From positions 316,001 to 380,000 of the forward strand of contig JAFEUB010001026.1 in the NCBI GenBank assembly GCA_024529925.1: a stretch of DNA of 64,000 nt, read 5' to 3'. The notes beneath the pieces are model-generated. The model was given only the letters and a program-made list of their open reading frames with translations, was not told the origin of the DNA and did not search any database. Positions 1 through 10,511 of the stretch are shown here, piece by piece; position 1 is the stretch's first letter, and each line of letters opens with the position of its first letter. The translations under genes were made by a program, and so were the position numbers. This DNA is from Ophthalmolycus amberensis. Lineage: Eukaryota; Chordata; Actinopteri; Perciformes; Zoarcidae.

Positions 1-921
1 AGTTGTGTACACAGGCAGGAGGTGCACCAGGTTGTGGTCAGATCTGCCCAGGGGAGGGAGAGGTGATGATATGTATGCCTCCTTGGTGTTGGCATAAAGA
101 AGGTCCAGTGTTTTATTGTCTCTGGTGTGGCATTTGACATACTGGGTGAATGTGGGCAGAGTGGAGGACGGAGGGGCATGATTAAAGTCCCCAGAGAGAA
201 GGAGGAGGGCATTGGGGTGTTGTGTCAACAGCCTGCTTGTCGCCGAGTGGATGACGTCACAGGCCGCTTCCGCGTCAGCAGAGGGGGGGATATACGCAGC
301 GACCACAATAACGTGCGAAAATTCCCTAGGCAGATAGTGTGGCCTCATGCTAACCGCTAACAGTTCAATGTCCGCTGTGCAGGTCTGCTCCTTAACAGTG
401 ATGTGCCCAGAGTTACACCATCTATCATTAACAAACACTGCCAGGCCTCCTCCCTTCCTCTTACCGCTCTCCGTTGTCCTGTCCGCCCGTATGATGCGGA
501 ACCCGTCCAGAGTAGCGTGCGTGTCCGGGTTTAGCTCGGTTAGCCACGTCTCCGTAAACACCATGAGGCTAGACTCCCGGTATTCCCTCTGATGGCGAGT
601 TAGCGCCGCTAGCTCGTCCATCTTGTTGGGCAGAGACCTCACGTTTCCCATGATGATGGAGGGGAGGACGGGTGTGTAGCGTCTTCTCCTGGCGCGACGT
701 TCCGCGCCCGCACGGCATCCCCGTTTCTTCCTCCTCAGCTCGCGGGGAACAGCGGGTCTCTCGTCAGGTAGCACCGCCATGTCCCGGAATGCTAACAGCT
801 GTTCCCTAGCGTAAACAACTAACGTTAGTCCATGGCTGCACGTTGGATCCCCAGACACGGAGGTGCAAATTGCAATAAACAGCAGATAGACCACGACAAG
901 CTCGACGTGTCTAGCTGCCAT
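1..921 (-). CDS. LINE ORF2, endonuclease part (partial, runs off left edge)
   Basis: On the minus strand, 307 codons are open from the ATG at 921 to the window edge with no stop. The product is the N-terminal part of a non-LTR retrotransposon ORF2. A short hydrophobic start and a basic Arg/Lys-rich linker (about residues 55-80) precede an exonuclease-endonuclease-phosphatase domain. That domain begins with MGNVRSLPNKMDEL (residue 91) and shows the family motifs TETWL (about 123-127), GGGLAVF, SGDFNH (about 242-247) and RSDHN (about 292-296). These match the metal-binding and catalytic positions of APE-type LINE endonucleases, which nick target DNA to prime reverse transcription. The reverse transcriptase should lie left of the window. 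The frame is undamaged, so this copy may be young. In-frame ATGs at 780 and 651 are alternative starts. The jockey/CR1/L2 group is the likely clade; the exact family is not determined. Confidence 0.85.
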   Translation of the reverse strand, partial: MAARHVELVVVYLLFIAICTSVSGDPTCSHGLTLVVYAREQLLAFRDMAVLPDERPAVPRELRRKKRGCRAGAERRARRRRYTPVLPSIIMGNVRSLPNKMDELAALTRHQREYRESSLMVFTETWLTELNPDTHATLDGFRIIRADRTTESGKRKGGGLAVFVNDRWCNSGHITVKEQTCTADIELLAVSMRPHYLPREFSHVIVVAAYIPPSADAEAACDVIHSATSRLLTQHPNALLLLSGDFNHAPPSSTLPTFTQYVKCHTRDNKTLDLLYANTKEAYISSPLPPLGRSDHNLVHLLPVYTT

Positions 922-1164
922 AATGCACCGATTAAGAACGGTAGCTAAAAACTAGCCAAGTTGTATAAAAGGGTATAAAAACAGGGAAGTAACTTTCTTA
1001 CACACACTATACGTTATTAAAGTTACTGTGAGGAACTTTCAAGTGGTTGTAAAAAAAAGTCTCAGTTTAATACTGATGCCTCTTTACGATCTACATACTG
1101 TAAGTCAATTTGAACATCAGAGAGAAGATTGTCTATGCAGTTATTCTTCATGCTTATCATCGGA

Positions 1165-1866
1165 GACCAGTCCACCGTGGACAGACCCAGATCCTCCAGC
1201 AGAGGCTGGTCCACCGAGGAAAGACCCAGATCCTCCAGCAGAGGCCGGTCCACCGAGGAAAGATCCAGATCCTCCAGCAGAGACCAGTCCATCGTGGTAA
1301 GATCCAGATCCTCCAGCAGAGGCCGGTCCACCGAGGAAAGACCCAGATCCTCCAGCAGAGACCGGTCCACCGTGGACAGACCCAGATCCTCCATCAGAGA
1401 CCGGTCCACCGTGGACAGACCCAGATCATCCAGCAGAGACCGGTCTACCGTGGACAGACCCAGATCCTCCAGCAGAGACCGGTCCACCGTGGACAGACCC
1501 AGATCCTCCAGCAGAGACCGGTCCACCGTGGACAGACCCAGATCCTCCATCAGAGACCGGTCCACCGTGGACAGACCCAGATCCTCCAGCAGAGACCGGT
1601 CCACCGTGGAAAGACCCAGATCCTCCAGCAGAGACCGGTCCACCGTGGACAGACCCAGATCCTCCAGCAGAGACCGGTCCACCGTGGAAAGACCCAGATC
1701 CTCCAGCAGAGACCGGTCCACCGTGGACAGACCCAGATCCTCCAGCAGAGACCAGTCCACCGTGGAAAGACCCAGATCCTCCAGCAGAGACCGGTCCACC
1801 GTGGACAGACCCAGATCCTCCAGCAGAGACCAGTCCACCGTGGAAAGACCCAGATCTTCCTGCAGA
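1165..1866. repeat. 39-bp minisatellite, 18 units
   Basis: Exactly eighteen head-to-tail 39-bp units, typically starting gaccggtccaccgtggacag. Variation between units is limited mainly to gtggaca/gtggaaa/gaggaaa, cggtc/cagtc and a few single changes. Because 39 is 13 codons, frames on both strands stay open through the array. On the minus strand the 13-residue unit reads LLEDLGLSTVDRS; on plus it reads DRSTVDRPRSSSR. The array lies upstream, in the minus sense, of the LINE ORF at 1-921. I cannot tell whether it belongs to that element's 5' region, to a host exon, or is non-coding. Confidence 0.97.
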
Positions 1867-2894
1867 GACCTCATTTGTTGCTTGGAGCAACCTGACGAGC
1901 TCTCCTTGCACATGGACTGGAAAGATGATAGCTTCAAGGCTCTCTTCCTGCTGACATCTTTAACCTGGCCTAACTTCAAGTCCAGCCATGTTCCGACTGT
2001 TACATTCACTCATGCAGCACTGTGGAAAGACCCAGATGCGGTTTTGCTGCAGCCTTGGACCTACAGTTGGAGCTCCGGAGGGAGGAGGAGAGCTCAGCTT
2101 CCGGCAGCAGCGTCTCCTCCTCCTCCTTCAGGAGCAGAGCTTATCCTCTCTGCTTGTCCCCGCTGGGAGCCAACACCAACACCACGCTGCTAACCAACCC
2201 ACCCAGGCCGTATTGCTGGGTAAAGGGAAGCACGGGAGAACCAGAACCAGGACTGAGGGGGGCAGACAGTCTTCTGCAGTAAAATGAGAGGTTTTCTTAA
2301 AGGGTTTAGAGGCTATTTTTCGCATTTAAATAAACCATATCTGGAAATATAGAGAAAGAGAGTATAGGAAGTTATAATTTGACAATGCCTCTAAAATGTT
2401 TGTGTTCCCTTGTATTGGTGTATGTGAGCATCCTGTATTGGTGTCCTATCCGGTCTTTGGTGTTGCCGGACTCGTCGTGAATGGATGAGTGTTGTGTTTG
2501 TTTGGAGCTCAGGCCTAGAAGCTCTCTACTCTCACAACGACATCCATCTTCTGCTGAAACCTGAGATATAGGCCACTGGCACAATACCACAGCACTCACT
2601 CAACCAGCCAATTACCCATATATCTAGATTAGACCATTTATAAAGAGGAGGAAGTCTGAATCAAAGTGTGCCAGCATTATTTCCTCTCATTATACAGATG
2701 TAAAACGAGCCGGCTCATTTGATATTTTTTTCTGCCTTGAGAGTCAGGGGATCTTTCCAGCCTGTTAAAGCTCTCCAGCTCGAAACATTATTCCTGATTC
2801 ATGAGTAGACGAGCTGCACACAGTGCACAATAATACCTCAAAAATGCTTGTTGGTTACTTTGGAAACACCGACTGGGTAAGCAGGACATTTTCC
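1867..2894. other. flank of the minisatellite, no firm gene
   Basis: Mixed sequence without a recognisable element. A plus frame at 2022-2282 ends in a stop, with an AATAAA hexamer at about 2329. It contains a Ser/Glu-rich stretch and a possible splice donor GTAAAG at about 2220. The minus frame that runs through the minisatellite begins near 2009. Neither resembles a protein I know. Confidence 0.4.
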
Positions 2895-3546
2895 AGTGTT
2901 CAGAGACCGTGACAATTATTAAAAGCAACAATGTGAAGCTACGAAACAAAGTACAACTATTTTGAGCAAACATACCCACTCACACAGAAAATCTGAGAGC
3001 CCAATATGATCAGAATCCTAACACATTTGACCAACAATTATGAACAGAGAGGAATGGAGCTGAAACAAGTGGTTTAATAACCACAGACAAAGTCCCTGTA
3101 TACAAATTTAGAAGATGAGAAAAATATAATATCATAGTTCTCATCACTTCACCCTGAATTAACTAAATTGAATTTTTCTAAAATGACTTCATTTTAAGAG
3201 CCACATTTTTCAAAAGCTTTATGTTATTTAATTTATTCTTAAATGCAGCCCTTATTTTACTCGAAGTGAGAGAATAGCATATATTTATTATTAGAGTATG
3301 TATTATTTATAACTCATCCAGTTCAATTTGAAAAATTACCAATATTTTTGAGATATTATTCAATTGAACGTTCTTTATTTGATTTGACAGTCAGTTGTTG
3401 ACTACATACAGACGGTAATGCAACTGTTGGCTAATTCAATATATATGGGACTAAATCATAGAACAAGTTAAACATTATTGCGATGTTCTGGACCTTTGAT
3501 GAGGAAATTCTCTCTAAATGGACCTCGTTGAATTTTAATACCCCTG
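2895..3546 (+). mobile_element. hAT/ZBED-type element, 3' part
   Basis: About 650 bp shares long blocks with 50450-50935, for example the stretch around ttgagcaaacatacccactc and gctgaaacaagtggtttaat. Its downstream part matches 23378-23488 and the inverted copy at 26208-26440. The element ends in aatacccctg at 3546, the reverse complement of a CAGGGG-type hAT terminus; the 5' terminus of the same family is visible at 50051. This copy lacks the 5' end. The coding remnants it should carry are too decayed to translate. Confidence 0.6.
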
Positions 3547-4430
3547 CTATATATTTATAAGCAATGAAAAAAAAGTGGTTCCGAAATGTTGAACTATGTT
3601 GTGCATTTATAAAATTTTATGTGATTCCTGAGGCGTGTTTTAAACAAAGTCATCCATTCTGTCTGTTTCCTCTTTGGCTCAGGGAGGTGCGCGGGGACGT
3701 GGGAGATGAGTCGTGCTGTGGCTGGTAGCCCTGGGCGGTGCAGGTTTCCGGACAGACTGAAGGGGGTTCTGCAGTCTCCTGTTACCGGTGGAGATGAGTG
3801 AGTCAGGGTGAGAGGTCAACAAAGCTTCCTCCTCAGTGTGTAGTAAACAGGGAGGAGACCATGAGGTCTGATGGATCTATTTACGCCTTTGTTATTGTCC
3901 TTCTGAAAGCTTTATGGGCTTTTCCCACTGGACTTCAAACACCAACACAGACTTAGGTATATTTTAACGAAGTGTAGCAAAAAGGTCAAAGGTCATCAGT
4001 GAGCACAACTGAACTTGTAACGGTTAAGTTAAGTCACGAGAAATGTTCATTTGGTAATTAGATAATCATATTTACACGTAGGCTAATGAGAAGACTTGAG
4101 AGTCGTGAGAGTGGTGCTTCAGGCTCCGAAACAAAAGGTTCATCATCCGGAGACTCAGAATGTGTCCAGTAAAATTAAATTAAATTTAAAGTCCACAATA
4201 GAATATGGTATTTATTATTTACAAGTAAAAACTGTTGGTGCTACAGGAGAGGTCAAGGAGTCAACAGAAACATGAGCGTGTTTATTTGTTAATTTGTTTT
4301 CAATTCACTGTTATAACTGACAGAGGTAGGCTTCTTCAAGGGCCAAGGGTCTTCAAAATCTTTAGAAGTGTGGACATCATAAATACTTAAACTGAATTCC
4401 TCAGCCTGTAGATAGACCTGCTTTTGGCCA
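3547..4430. other. no feature recognised
   Basis: AT-rich sequence with a GC-richer patch at 3660-3860. I see no coding frame, RNA gene or repeat that I recognise. Confidence 0.4.
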
Positions 4431-4439
4431 GCAGAGTGT

Positions 4440-5361
4440 GCTGTGATTGGTCAGTGGGCGAGCACGTGACTATTATAAACTGAAACTTAACTTGCCAGCA
4501 GAGCTTAGTTGGAGGAGTAAGAGTTCAAATTGAAAGATATGGAAGAAATTATAACATTTTTAGGGTTTTGCTTGGTGTACTTTATTTTACCTAGCTTTGT
4601 TTTTGGCTGAATAAGGAGGAGAAATGGATTTAGTGGCGGAGTTACTGACAACACCTTTCTCAAGAAAGAAGGACATTTCAGGAAAAGCTGGACATCGTAA
4701 GAAATGGTCAGTCAACGCCACAGCTGGCAGCCTGACTCAGCCAGGAAAAGGATTTGTATGAACAGTATTTCTTGCTGACAGCGTCGGAGAAGCATTGCAC
4801 ATTTTATGGCTGGGAATGTGTTCCATTTTAACTGAGTGTCTTGGTGTTTGGAGCTACGCTACGCTAACCTGAGGACGCCATAGCATTTGAAAACTTTTGG
4901 AGACACTCGAGTGGATCTACAACTCAACAAACAGGGAAACAGCTCCACAACCCGGCGTGCGCCCCGGCGGAGGTGGGATCCCGGCCCTGCTGCGGACCTG
5001 CCGCAGCGGGGCCAGCGAAATACAACTGGGGAGGCTCAACTGTCATCACTGGCGTCCATGAATGGAGAAGGACTTCTTACTGGAACTGAAACGATGTACT
5101 GGGATTAAACTCTTTAAGTTTCGGTAAGTGACAAACTGCATTTGTTTTTTTACATAGTAACGTTACGACATTCATTTGTCTATCGTGTCGTTTTTATGAA
5201 TAATATTTGAATGGCTCGTGCTCTTGTGTGGTGGAATGCGTGGATCTGCTGCAGGTTTGCTGGATTGATGCGTCATAATGAGGTTATTAGGAGGTAATTC
5301 AACTGTAGTAGGACAGCACTGAAGGCCCAGGTATAAAATCCACGGCCCGCCACTGGTTTCT
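4440..5361 (-). mobile_element. CAGTGGCGGGCC-type DNA transposon copy
   Basis: This is a minus-oriented relative of the better preserved element at 10512-11732. The end near 5361 reads cacggcccgccactg, complementary to that element's terminus. The segment at 5050-5090 matches 11150-11180, and 4440-4470 (gattggtcagtgggcgagca) matches 11285-11335, all in inverted order. The left terminus is not clear. The short open frame at 4887-5108 lies inside this repeat and is not a gene. Confidence 0.6.
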
Positions 5362-5444
5362 GCAAACCACGGGTACAATGAGCGATGGGCAGAACAATGG
5401 ACGTAGTACATGGAGCAACCGTTATAGATACATAGTATAATTAT

Positions 5445-5861
5445 TAGGGGTGTAACGGTACGCGTATTCATATTGAACCGTTCGGTACGAGGCTCACGGT
5501 TCGGTACGCATGACGAACCGAATACGTTTGAAAAAAAAAAAAACAGGTAGTCCCATTGAGATTAAAAATCTCTTTTGCAAGATGTAAGTAACAATACTAC
5601 ATAACATTCAGGAGCAGTTTTTGTTTTTTATGCTTATGTGTTGCTAAGAAGACACCCCAGAAGACGGGTCACTCAGGTATAGTTCCATCATTGTTCAAAG
5701 TCAAAGAATAACTTTATGATGTTAGTTGTAATGAATAAATATATTTTAAAATCAAGTACATTTCTCTGGCATTTATAGTTTTCTACTGAACCGAAACGTA
5801 CCGAACCGTGGCTCCACTGTATCGTACCGAACCGTGAGTTTTGTGAACCGTTACACCCCTA
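5445..5861. mobile_element. hAT-type MITE with exact 8-bp target duplication
   Basis: A 417-bp element starts taggggtgtaacggtac and ends with the near-complement gttacaccccta. It is flanked on both sides by ataattat (5437-5444 and 5862-5869). Internal sequence is rich in inverted copies of cggttcggtacg and ccgaaccgtgag. The 8-bp duplication and terminal repeat fit a non-autonomous hAT-superfamily element. It carries no transposase frame. Confidence 0.88.
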
Positions 5862-5904
5862 ATAATTATACATGGTATAAGAACAAGTATAATGAGTGAG
5901 GAAG

Positions 5905-6215
5905 TCCATAGAGGTTGGTAGATGTGTCAAACAAACACAGGACTTTCATCCAGGAGACCGCCGTGCTTGTCCTGTGTGAAACCAAAAGTAGACACTAAGT
6001 TTACAGTTGTTATTTGGTAATGCAACTTTCCATAAGAAAGTATGCGGCTGTTATTTATTTCTACTGGTTATGTTAATATTGTTGTTACATTACGGTATCA
6101 TTTTAACACAAACCATGATCTTTTTCGCTAACCTTAACCATGTAGTTTTGTTCCCTAAATCAAATCGATCATTTCACAATGTGTATTTCTGCCAGCGTGA
6201 TATGAGGCTGAAACA
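5905..6215 (+). repeat. SINE-like dispersed repeat copy
   Basis: This contains the block caggactttcatccaggaga followed by gtcctgtgtgaaaccaa and, further on, an accatgatcttttt/cttaaccatgtagtttt block. The same order is seen, diverged, at 31440-31650 and 32510-32600, and inverted at 55650-55905. The tcctgtgtgaaacc stretch is weakly B-box-like. I recognise the pattern as common in fish genomes but cannot assign the family. Confidence 0.5.
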
Positions 6216-6898
6216 TATTTAACAACATATTCTTGGTTCAGAAACGTATCCTGGGTTTGCAGAAACTATTTTCTGGCTACTGGGTTGATTGACCGACAGC
6301 CTCAGCTACTGTCACTAGTAGTGACCAAATGTATTAACAACTTCGGAAGCTTTTTAAAGAACTGATTCCAAAAACATATTCAGGGTTTATGATTGTTTAA
6401 TTTTTGGCAGAGCTACACAGACATCCAGGTGCTCCTCAGACTCCCGACCGTGTCCCATCCTAATAGTCCATGCACCTCATTCAGATGTCCTGAAAATGCC
6501 CAGATATTACTAATACATGCAGCCCAAGTGCCGACCTGAGCTGGGTGTATTTGCCTAATCCTGTTAAGCTAGTTGATAGCGCTGTAGGGAGGGGCCCCGA
6601 GGTGTTGTGGGAGACCCTGATTGGGTGTGATGTCATCTGTTTCTGCTGCTTAGCTGGGCTTTGCCTTTAAGTGCTTTCCAGTATGTTTGGAGATCAAAAG
6701 CCACACTCGCCAGAACAGCTTTAATCACCTCCTCTGCTAGGGGCAGGTGTGTGTTTGTGTGTGTCAGTGTGTGGTATTGGATGTGTGGTACGGATATGTA
6801 AAGGGTTGCTGGCATTTCCAAAGATAGCCAGGCTGACATTTCCATTGACTTTGATGTTGCTAATCCCTCACAAGTTCCCCAAAGCTAACTGATATATT

Positions 6899-6938
6899 AT
6901 GTGTGTGTGTGTGTGTGTGTGTGTGTTTGTGTGTGCGC
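6899..6938. repeat. (TG)n microsatellite
   Basis: About 40 bp of TG dinucleotide repeat with one tt interruption. Confidence 0.95.
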
Positions 6939-7807
6939 AGCCACAAAGTATATGGTGTATTTACTAGCAGGTTGTTGGGTCAGAATCAACATTATCAGTG
7001 TGCATCTATGAGAATGTTCCAGATTGGAAAGCAAACATGTTCTTTTTTCTTCACCAGATTCAAAATCCAGAGTAACATCAATGATTTTTTATTGACCTTG
7101 TTTGATCCTCATGAATTCCCCGCAGACAAATTACAGTGAAAGGGCATGACATCACGGTCTGAAGGGGCACTTTAATGCTGCGTTGATTCTGGTCAGGCGT
7201 GGGAGGTTGAAACGTGGAAAACACCTCTTCAGGATCTGTGTGTTTTAACTATCAAGGTGGAATCATATAAAAGTAATATTTGTTCGATGTCACATTGGGA
7301 ACCGCCATGTGACAACCCTAACCTATTGATGAAATGGAAATGTAGAAGTAAATAAATTCACAGCCGAATCGCTATAATCAGCCAGGCAAAGATGATGAGC
7401 CAATGTGAACCTTGTTTGAGTCACAAGTCTCTTCCTTTTCACATCTGTTGCAGCAGACTGTATCACAGTCGGTTGAGAATCACGCATTGCAAACGTGTAG
7501 GTGATTCACTCCTCTCACACACACTGTGCTGTTCACTTTTCAGAGTGTTAAACTGGCAGTAAATGCTAGTTTTGGTCTGCGATGGGACTGGTTCGAACAG
7601 ATTATCAGCCAAAAAAATGCTCAGAGTTATGACAATCAGGTTCAACAGCTGTAAATGTGCCAGTATTAACATATAACAACGCTCGACCTGATGGCATGAT
7701 GTTATAATGTTTAAGTATGTTGTTTTGTTTAGATAAATTATAGATTTCAGCCTAAAGTATCATTGGAGGGGCAAATTGAGCTAAGGCATACTGTATGTCT
7801 TTTAGCA

Positions 7808-8363
7808 CAGTGATTCTCAACTGGTGGGTCGTGACCCAAAAGTGGGTCGCGGACCCGTTTTCAGTGGGTCGCGGGCCTTTGCCTGAAAAAATAAAATAAA
7901 ATCCTGTGCTTTTATTTTGAAGGGGATTTTTATGCAGCGGAGTGCCATCTATTCATACTCCTTAACAATATTTGGCATGAATGCCTTGTAATGCTAATAT
8001 CAGCAGGGGATAAACTGAAAACTATACCTCCGTCAAATGACACTATAAGTAGACGTATTGAAGACATGTCGGATGACATCAAACAACAGACCACAGCTCG
8101 AATTTAGGCAAGTGGTCATTTTGCATTACAAATGGACGAATCTACAGACATAATAAACAAAGCAGTTTTACTCGTTTACGTGAAACGTGTGTGGGACGGG
8201 ACTTACAGGAACGATTTCTCTGCACAAGAGAGCTCCCTATACTATGACTGCAGAGGACATTTTCAGCTGCACCATCTTTTCATTAAATACATTTGAGAAG
8301 TTGAACATTTTCCACGATTGGGGTGATGGTGGATCCCGCAGCCAGACTAGTGGAGAACCACTG
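7808..8363 (+). mobile_element. decayed hAT (Charlie/ZBED-like) transposon
   Basis: A 556-bp element starts cagtgattctcaactggtgg and ends gtggagaaccactg. It has an exact 8-bp duplication ttttagca at 7800-7807 and 8364-8371. The 5' end repeats the motif gtgggtcgcg. It keeps a scrap of transposase (see 8004-8360) and is therefore an internally deleted copy of an autonomous hAT, not a simple MITE. Confidence 0.88.
8004..8360 (+). pseudogene. hAT transposase remnant
   Basis: Conceptual reading gives KLKTIPPSNDTISRRIEDMS, then DIKQQTTARI, a TAG stop, then SGHFALQMDESTDI and VLLVYVKRV. After a frame change it gives TAEDIFSCTI. The MDEST stretch and the preceding SRRIEDMS block are typical of ZBED5/FAM200-like hAT transposases, in which this Asp region belongs to the RNase-H-like catalytic core. 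At least one stop and one frameshift are visible, and both ends of the gene are missing. The remnant lies wholly inside the 7808-8363 element. Confidence 0.75.
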
Positions 8364-10503
8364 TTTTAGCAGGTCCCTCAGAAAAGGCCTAGTGCTATTC
8401 TCTGCTTCTGTGAGCTCCGTCTTGATAGGTTTCTTCAGTTCAGCAGTCATGAACAAACTGTGAGCTGGGAGACTGGAGGGGGCGTGATGGAATATTCCTT
8501 TCATTACAAAGAGGAAATATGCTCAATTATACAAGCACATAAGTGGAATCAACAAATCTTAACAATACAGAGAAATGAAGAGGTAAAAAGACAAAAGGAG
8601 CATACCAAGGCCATTTCAAAACAAACAAACAAACATGTATTTGCATTGTTAAGGCCACCAGAATACTAGCTAGAGCATGTCCATTTGGAAGGCTATATTT
8701 CACTTGGGGAAATAACTGGAATCTGGCCGTACATTTGTGTGACAGCAAACAGACGTGTCTGATGAGCCTCATCCAGCACCTGCTTTCCTTGTAAGCTGAT
8801 GACATCCTCCTTCTACACAGAGCTGTGTTTGTCTCTGTCAGAGGTTAATGGAGCTGTGTCATTAGCCCTGCAGGAGAGCGAGGGTCCAGAGACTTCAGAG
8901 GTCCGTCTCTGTCACCGTCTGAGTTCCAGACAGTATATCTGATCGTCTGATAGCGACGGTAATGACAGCCTCATCCAGCCTCCGTTATCTCTGGATCACT
9001 GAAGGTGCAGCCGGGCTCAACCTAGCAGGAATGCTAGAAGGATGCTGCATTGCTGACTCTATATAAACCAGGAACAAGCTGACTAACAGTTTTATTGCAG
9101 CATTGTTAACATTTGTGTTGGCTTGCCAGCATTCTTCTTCCTCCTGCCACATTGCTGGATGTCTTGGTGTAACCTGTAGATCAGTGGAATTCTGTGAAAC
9201 TATCAGCAGGAATGTGAATCGCATCAGCACATGTGCATGTCGGGGGACAAAATGGGGGACCCATGCCTAGAAACATGCTCTTTAGCACACATAGTGGCCA
9301 TACACTTTACACTCTACACCCAAAAACTGTGATTAGACAGTGCGTACAATTGTTTCATCTTCACCAATTATTGTTAATCAAAATATATAGTCTACTTTGT
9401 AGCTTTACTAGAGGTTTTTGAAAGAAGCTTTAAATGTCTGTCTTCATATTTTGTGTCGCCGTCACCCAAAAAATATTATTTTTGAAAGGCCAAATGCCAA
9501 CAAATACGGATTGAAGCAGAATATTTTGTAAGATAAAAACGAAATGATTACATCTATTAGTTACTGAAAATGTTCGGATCACACGTGTCGGAAACAATCC
9601 TACGTAGCCACCACTGGAATCTAACTCTACAAATAGTATTACAATAAATCTAATAATATTATCCTGATTAGCCTGATCTGCAACTGTGCAGAAATATACC
9701 GACTTTAAACAATAGAACAGCTGTGAAGAATTTGAATGTCAATGTTATGGACGAAGCTTAGAACTATTTGGTACAGCCCTAATACAATTATGAAATAAAG
9801 TACTTCTGTAATTTATTTTCTCATTCCTCACGCTGACAGATCAGGTTGTCCTCCTCCTCGACCTGTTCCCTTCTTTTTTTCTGGTCTATCATTAAATTTT
9901 TTTTTACACAGTTCTTATCTCAGAGGACACAACATTCGCCGCCTCGATTAATGTAGCCCAAGACGCATTTTTCTTTATCATTCTCACTCGTGAGCTCGTA
10001 CCAGTGAGCCACGTCAGATTCAGCCAACGCTCCTTACTTCAGATAACTGTGTAAATGACCAGCTTAAACATGATGACTGCCTCCTGTGAGGAAATGAGCG
10101 AGTGTTCACAAGAATTGTATAATTAACGCCCATATAATACAATTATAGCGCTGAAGACCTGCTTTCAGAAATCCATAAGGGAAAGTCTATAGTTTTTAAC
10201 GGCGTCAGCTGCAGAATTGAGAGACCTGCTAAAGACAAAAATGTGAGTGCGTACCTGAGGGTCTTCTTAAAGAAAGAAGTGGTTCCATATGAAAGACGTC
10301 TCGCCACAGAAAGGCCATGATGACTGCAACAGGAGTGACCAAATCATTTAAAATGTTCATATTGATATTGTAGAACAATAGCATCAATAGCCAATTGAAA
10401 TGAATGGTGATATCCTGATATGATTGTATTTATAATTATAGTATCCTATGATTTGAATTGCAGAGTCAAACAAGATAATCAGAATCGGTTAATTGCCAAG
10501 TAT
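8364..10503. other. no gene recognised
   Basis: AT-rich sequence. Open frames here are short, unsupported by codon pattern or known motifs, and overlap on opposite strands. No repeat was recognised with confidence. Confidence 0.4.
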
Positions 10504-10511
10504 GTTTGCAC

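Noticed and set aside
1165..1866. CRISPR-like regular repeat array
   Set aside because: Units are contiguous 39-bp repeats without unique spacers, in a vertebrate-type genome.
1110..2193. Plus-strand frames of 261 and 354 codons (Arg/Ser- and Gln/Arg-rich)
   Set aside because: They are produced by the 39-bp minisatellite, which keeps several frames open on both strands. No evidence favours one.
2022..2282. Possible terminal exon with stop, splice-donor-like GTAAAG and downstream AATAAA
   Set aside because: No recognisable protein family, no ATG-based start, and the signals are short enough to occur by chance. Kept only as a note.
3650..3880. GC-rich patch that might be a small CpG island or exon
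   Set aside because: CpG content by eye is modest and no open frame or promoter motif stands out.
4887..5108. 73-codon GC-rich plus frame
   Set aside because: Lies inside an inverted copy of the 10512-11732 transposon family and has no known motif.
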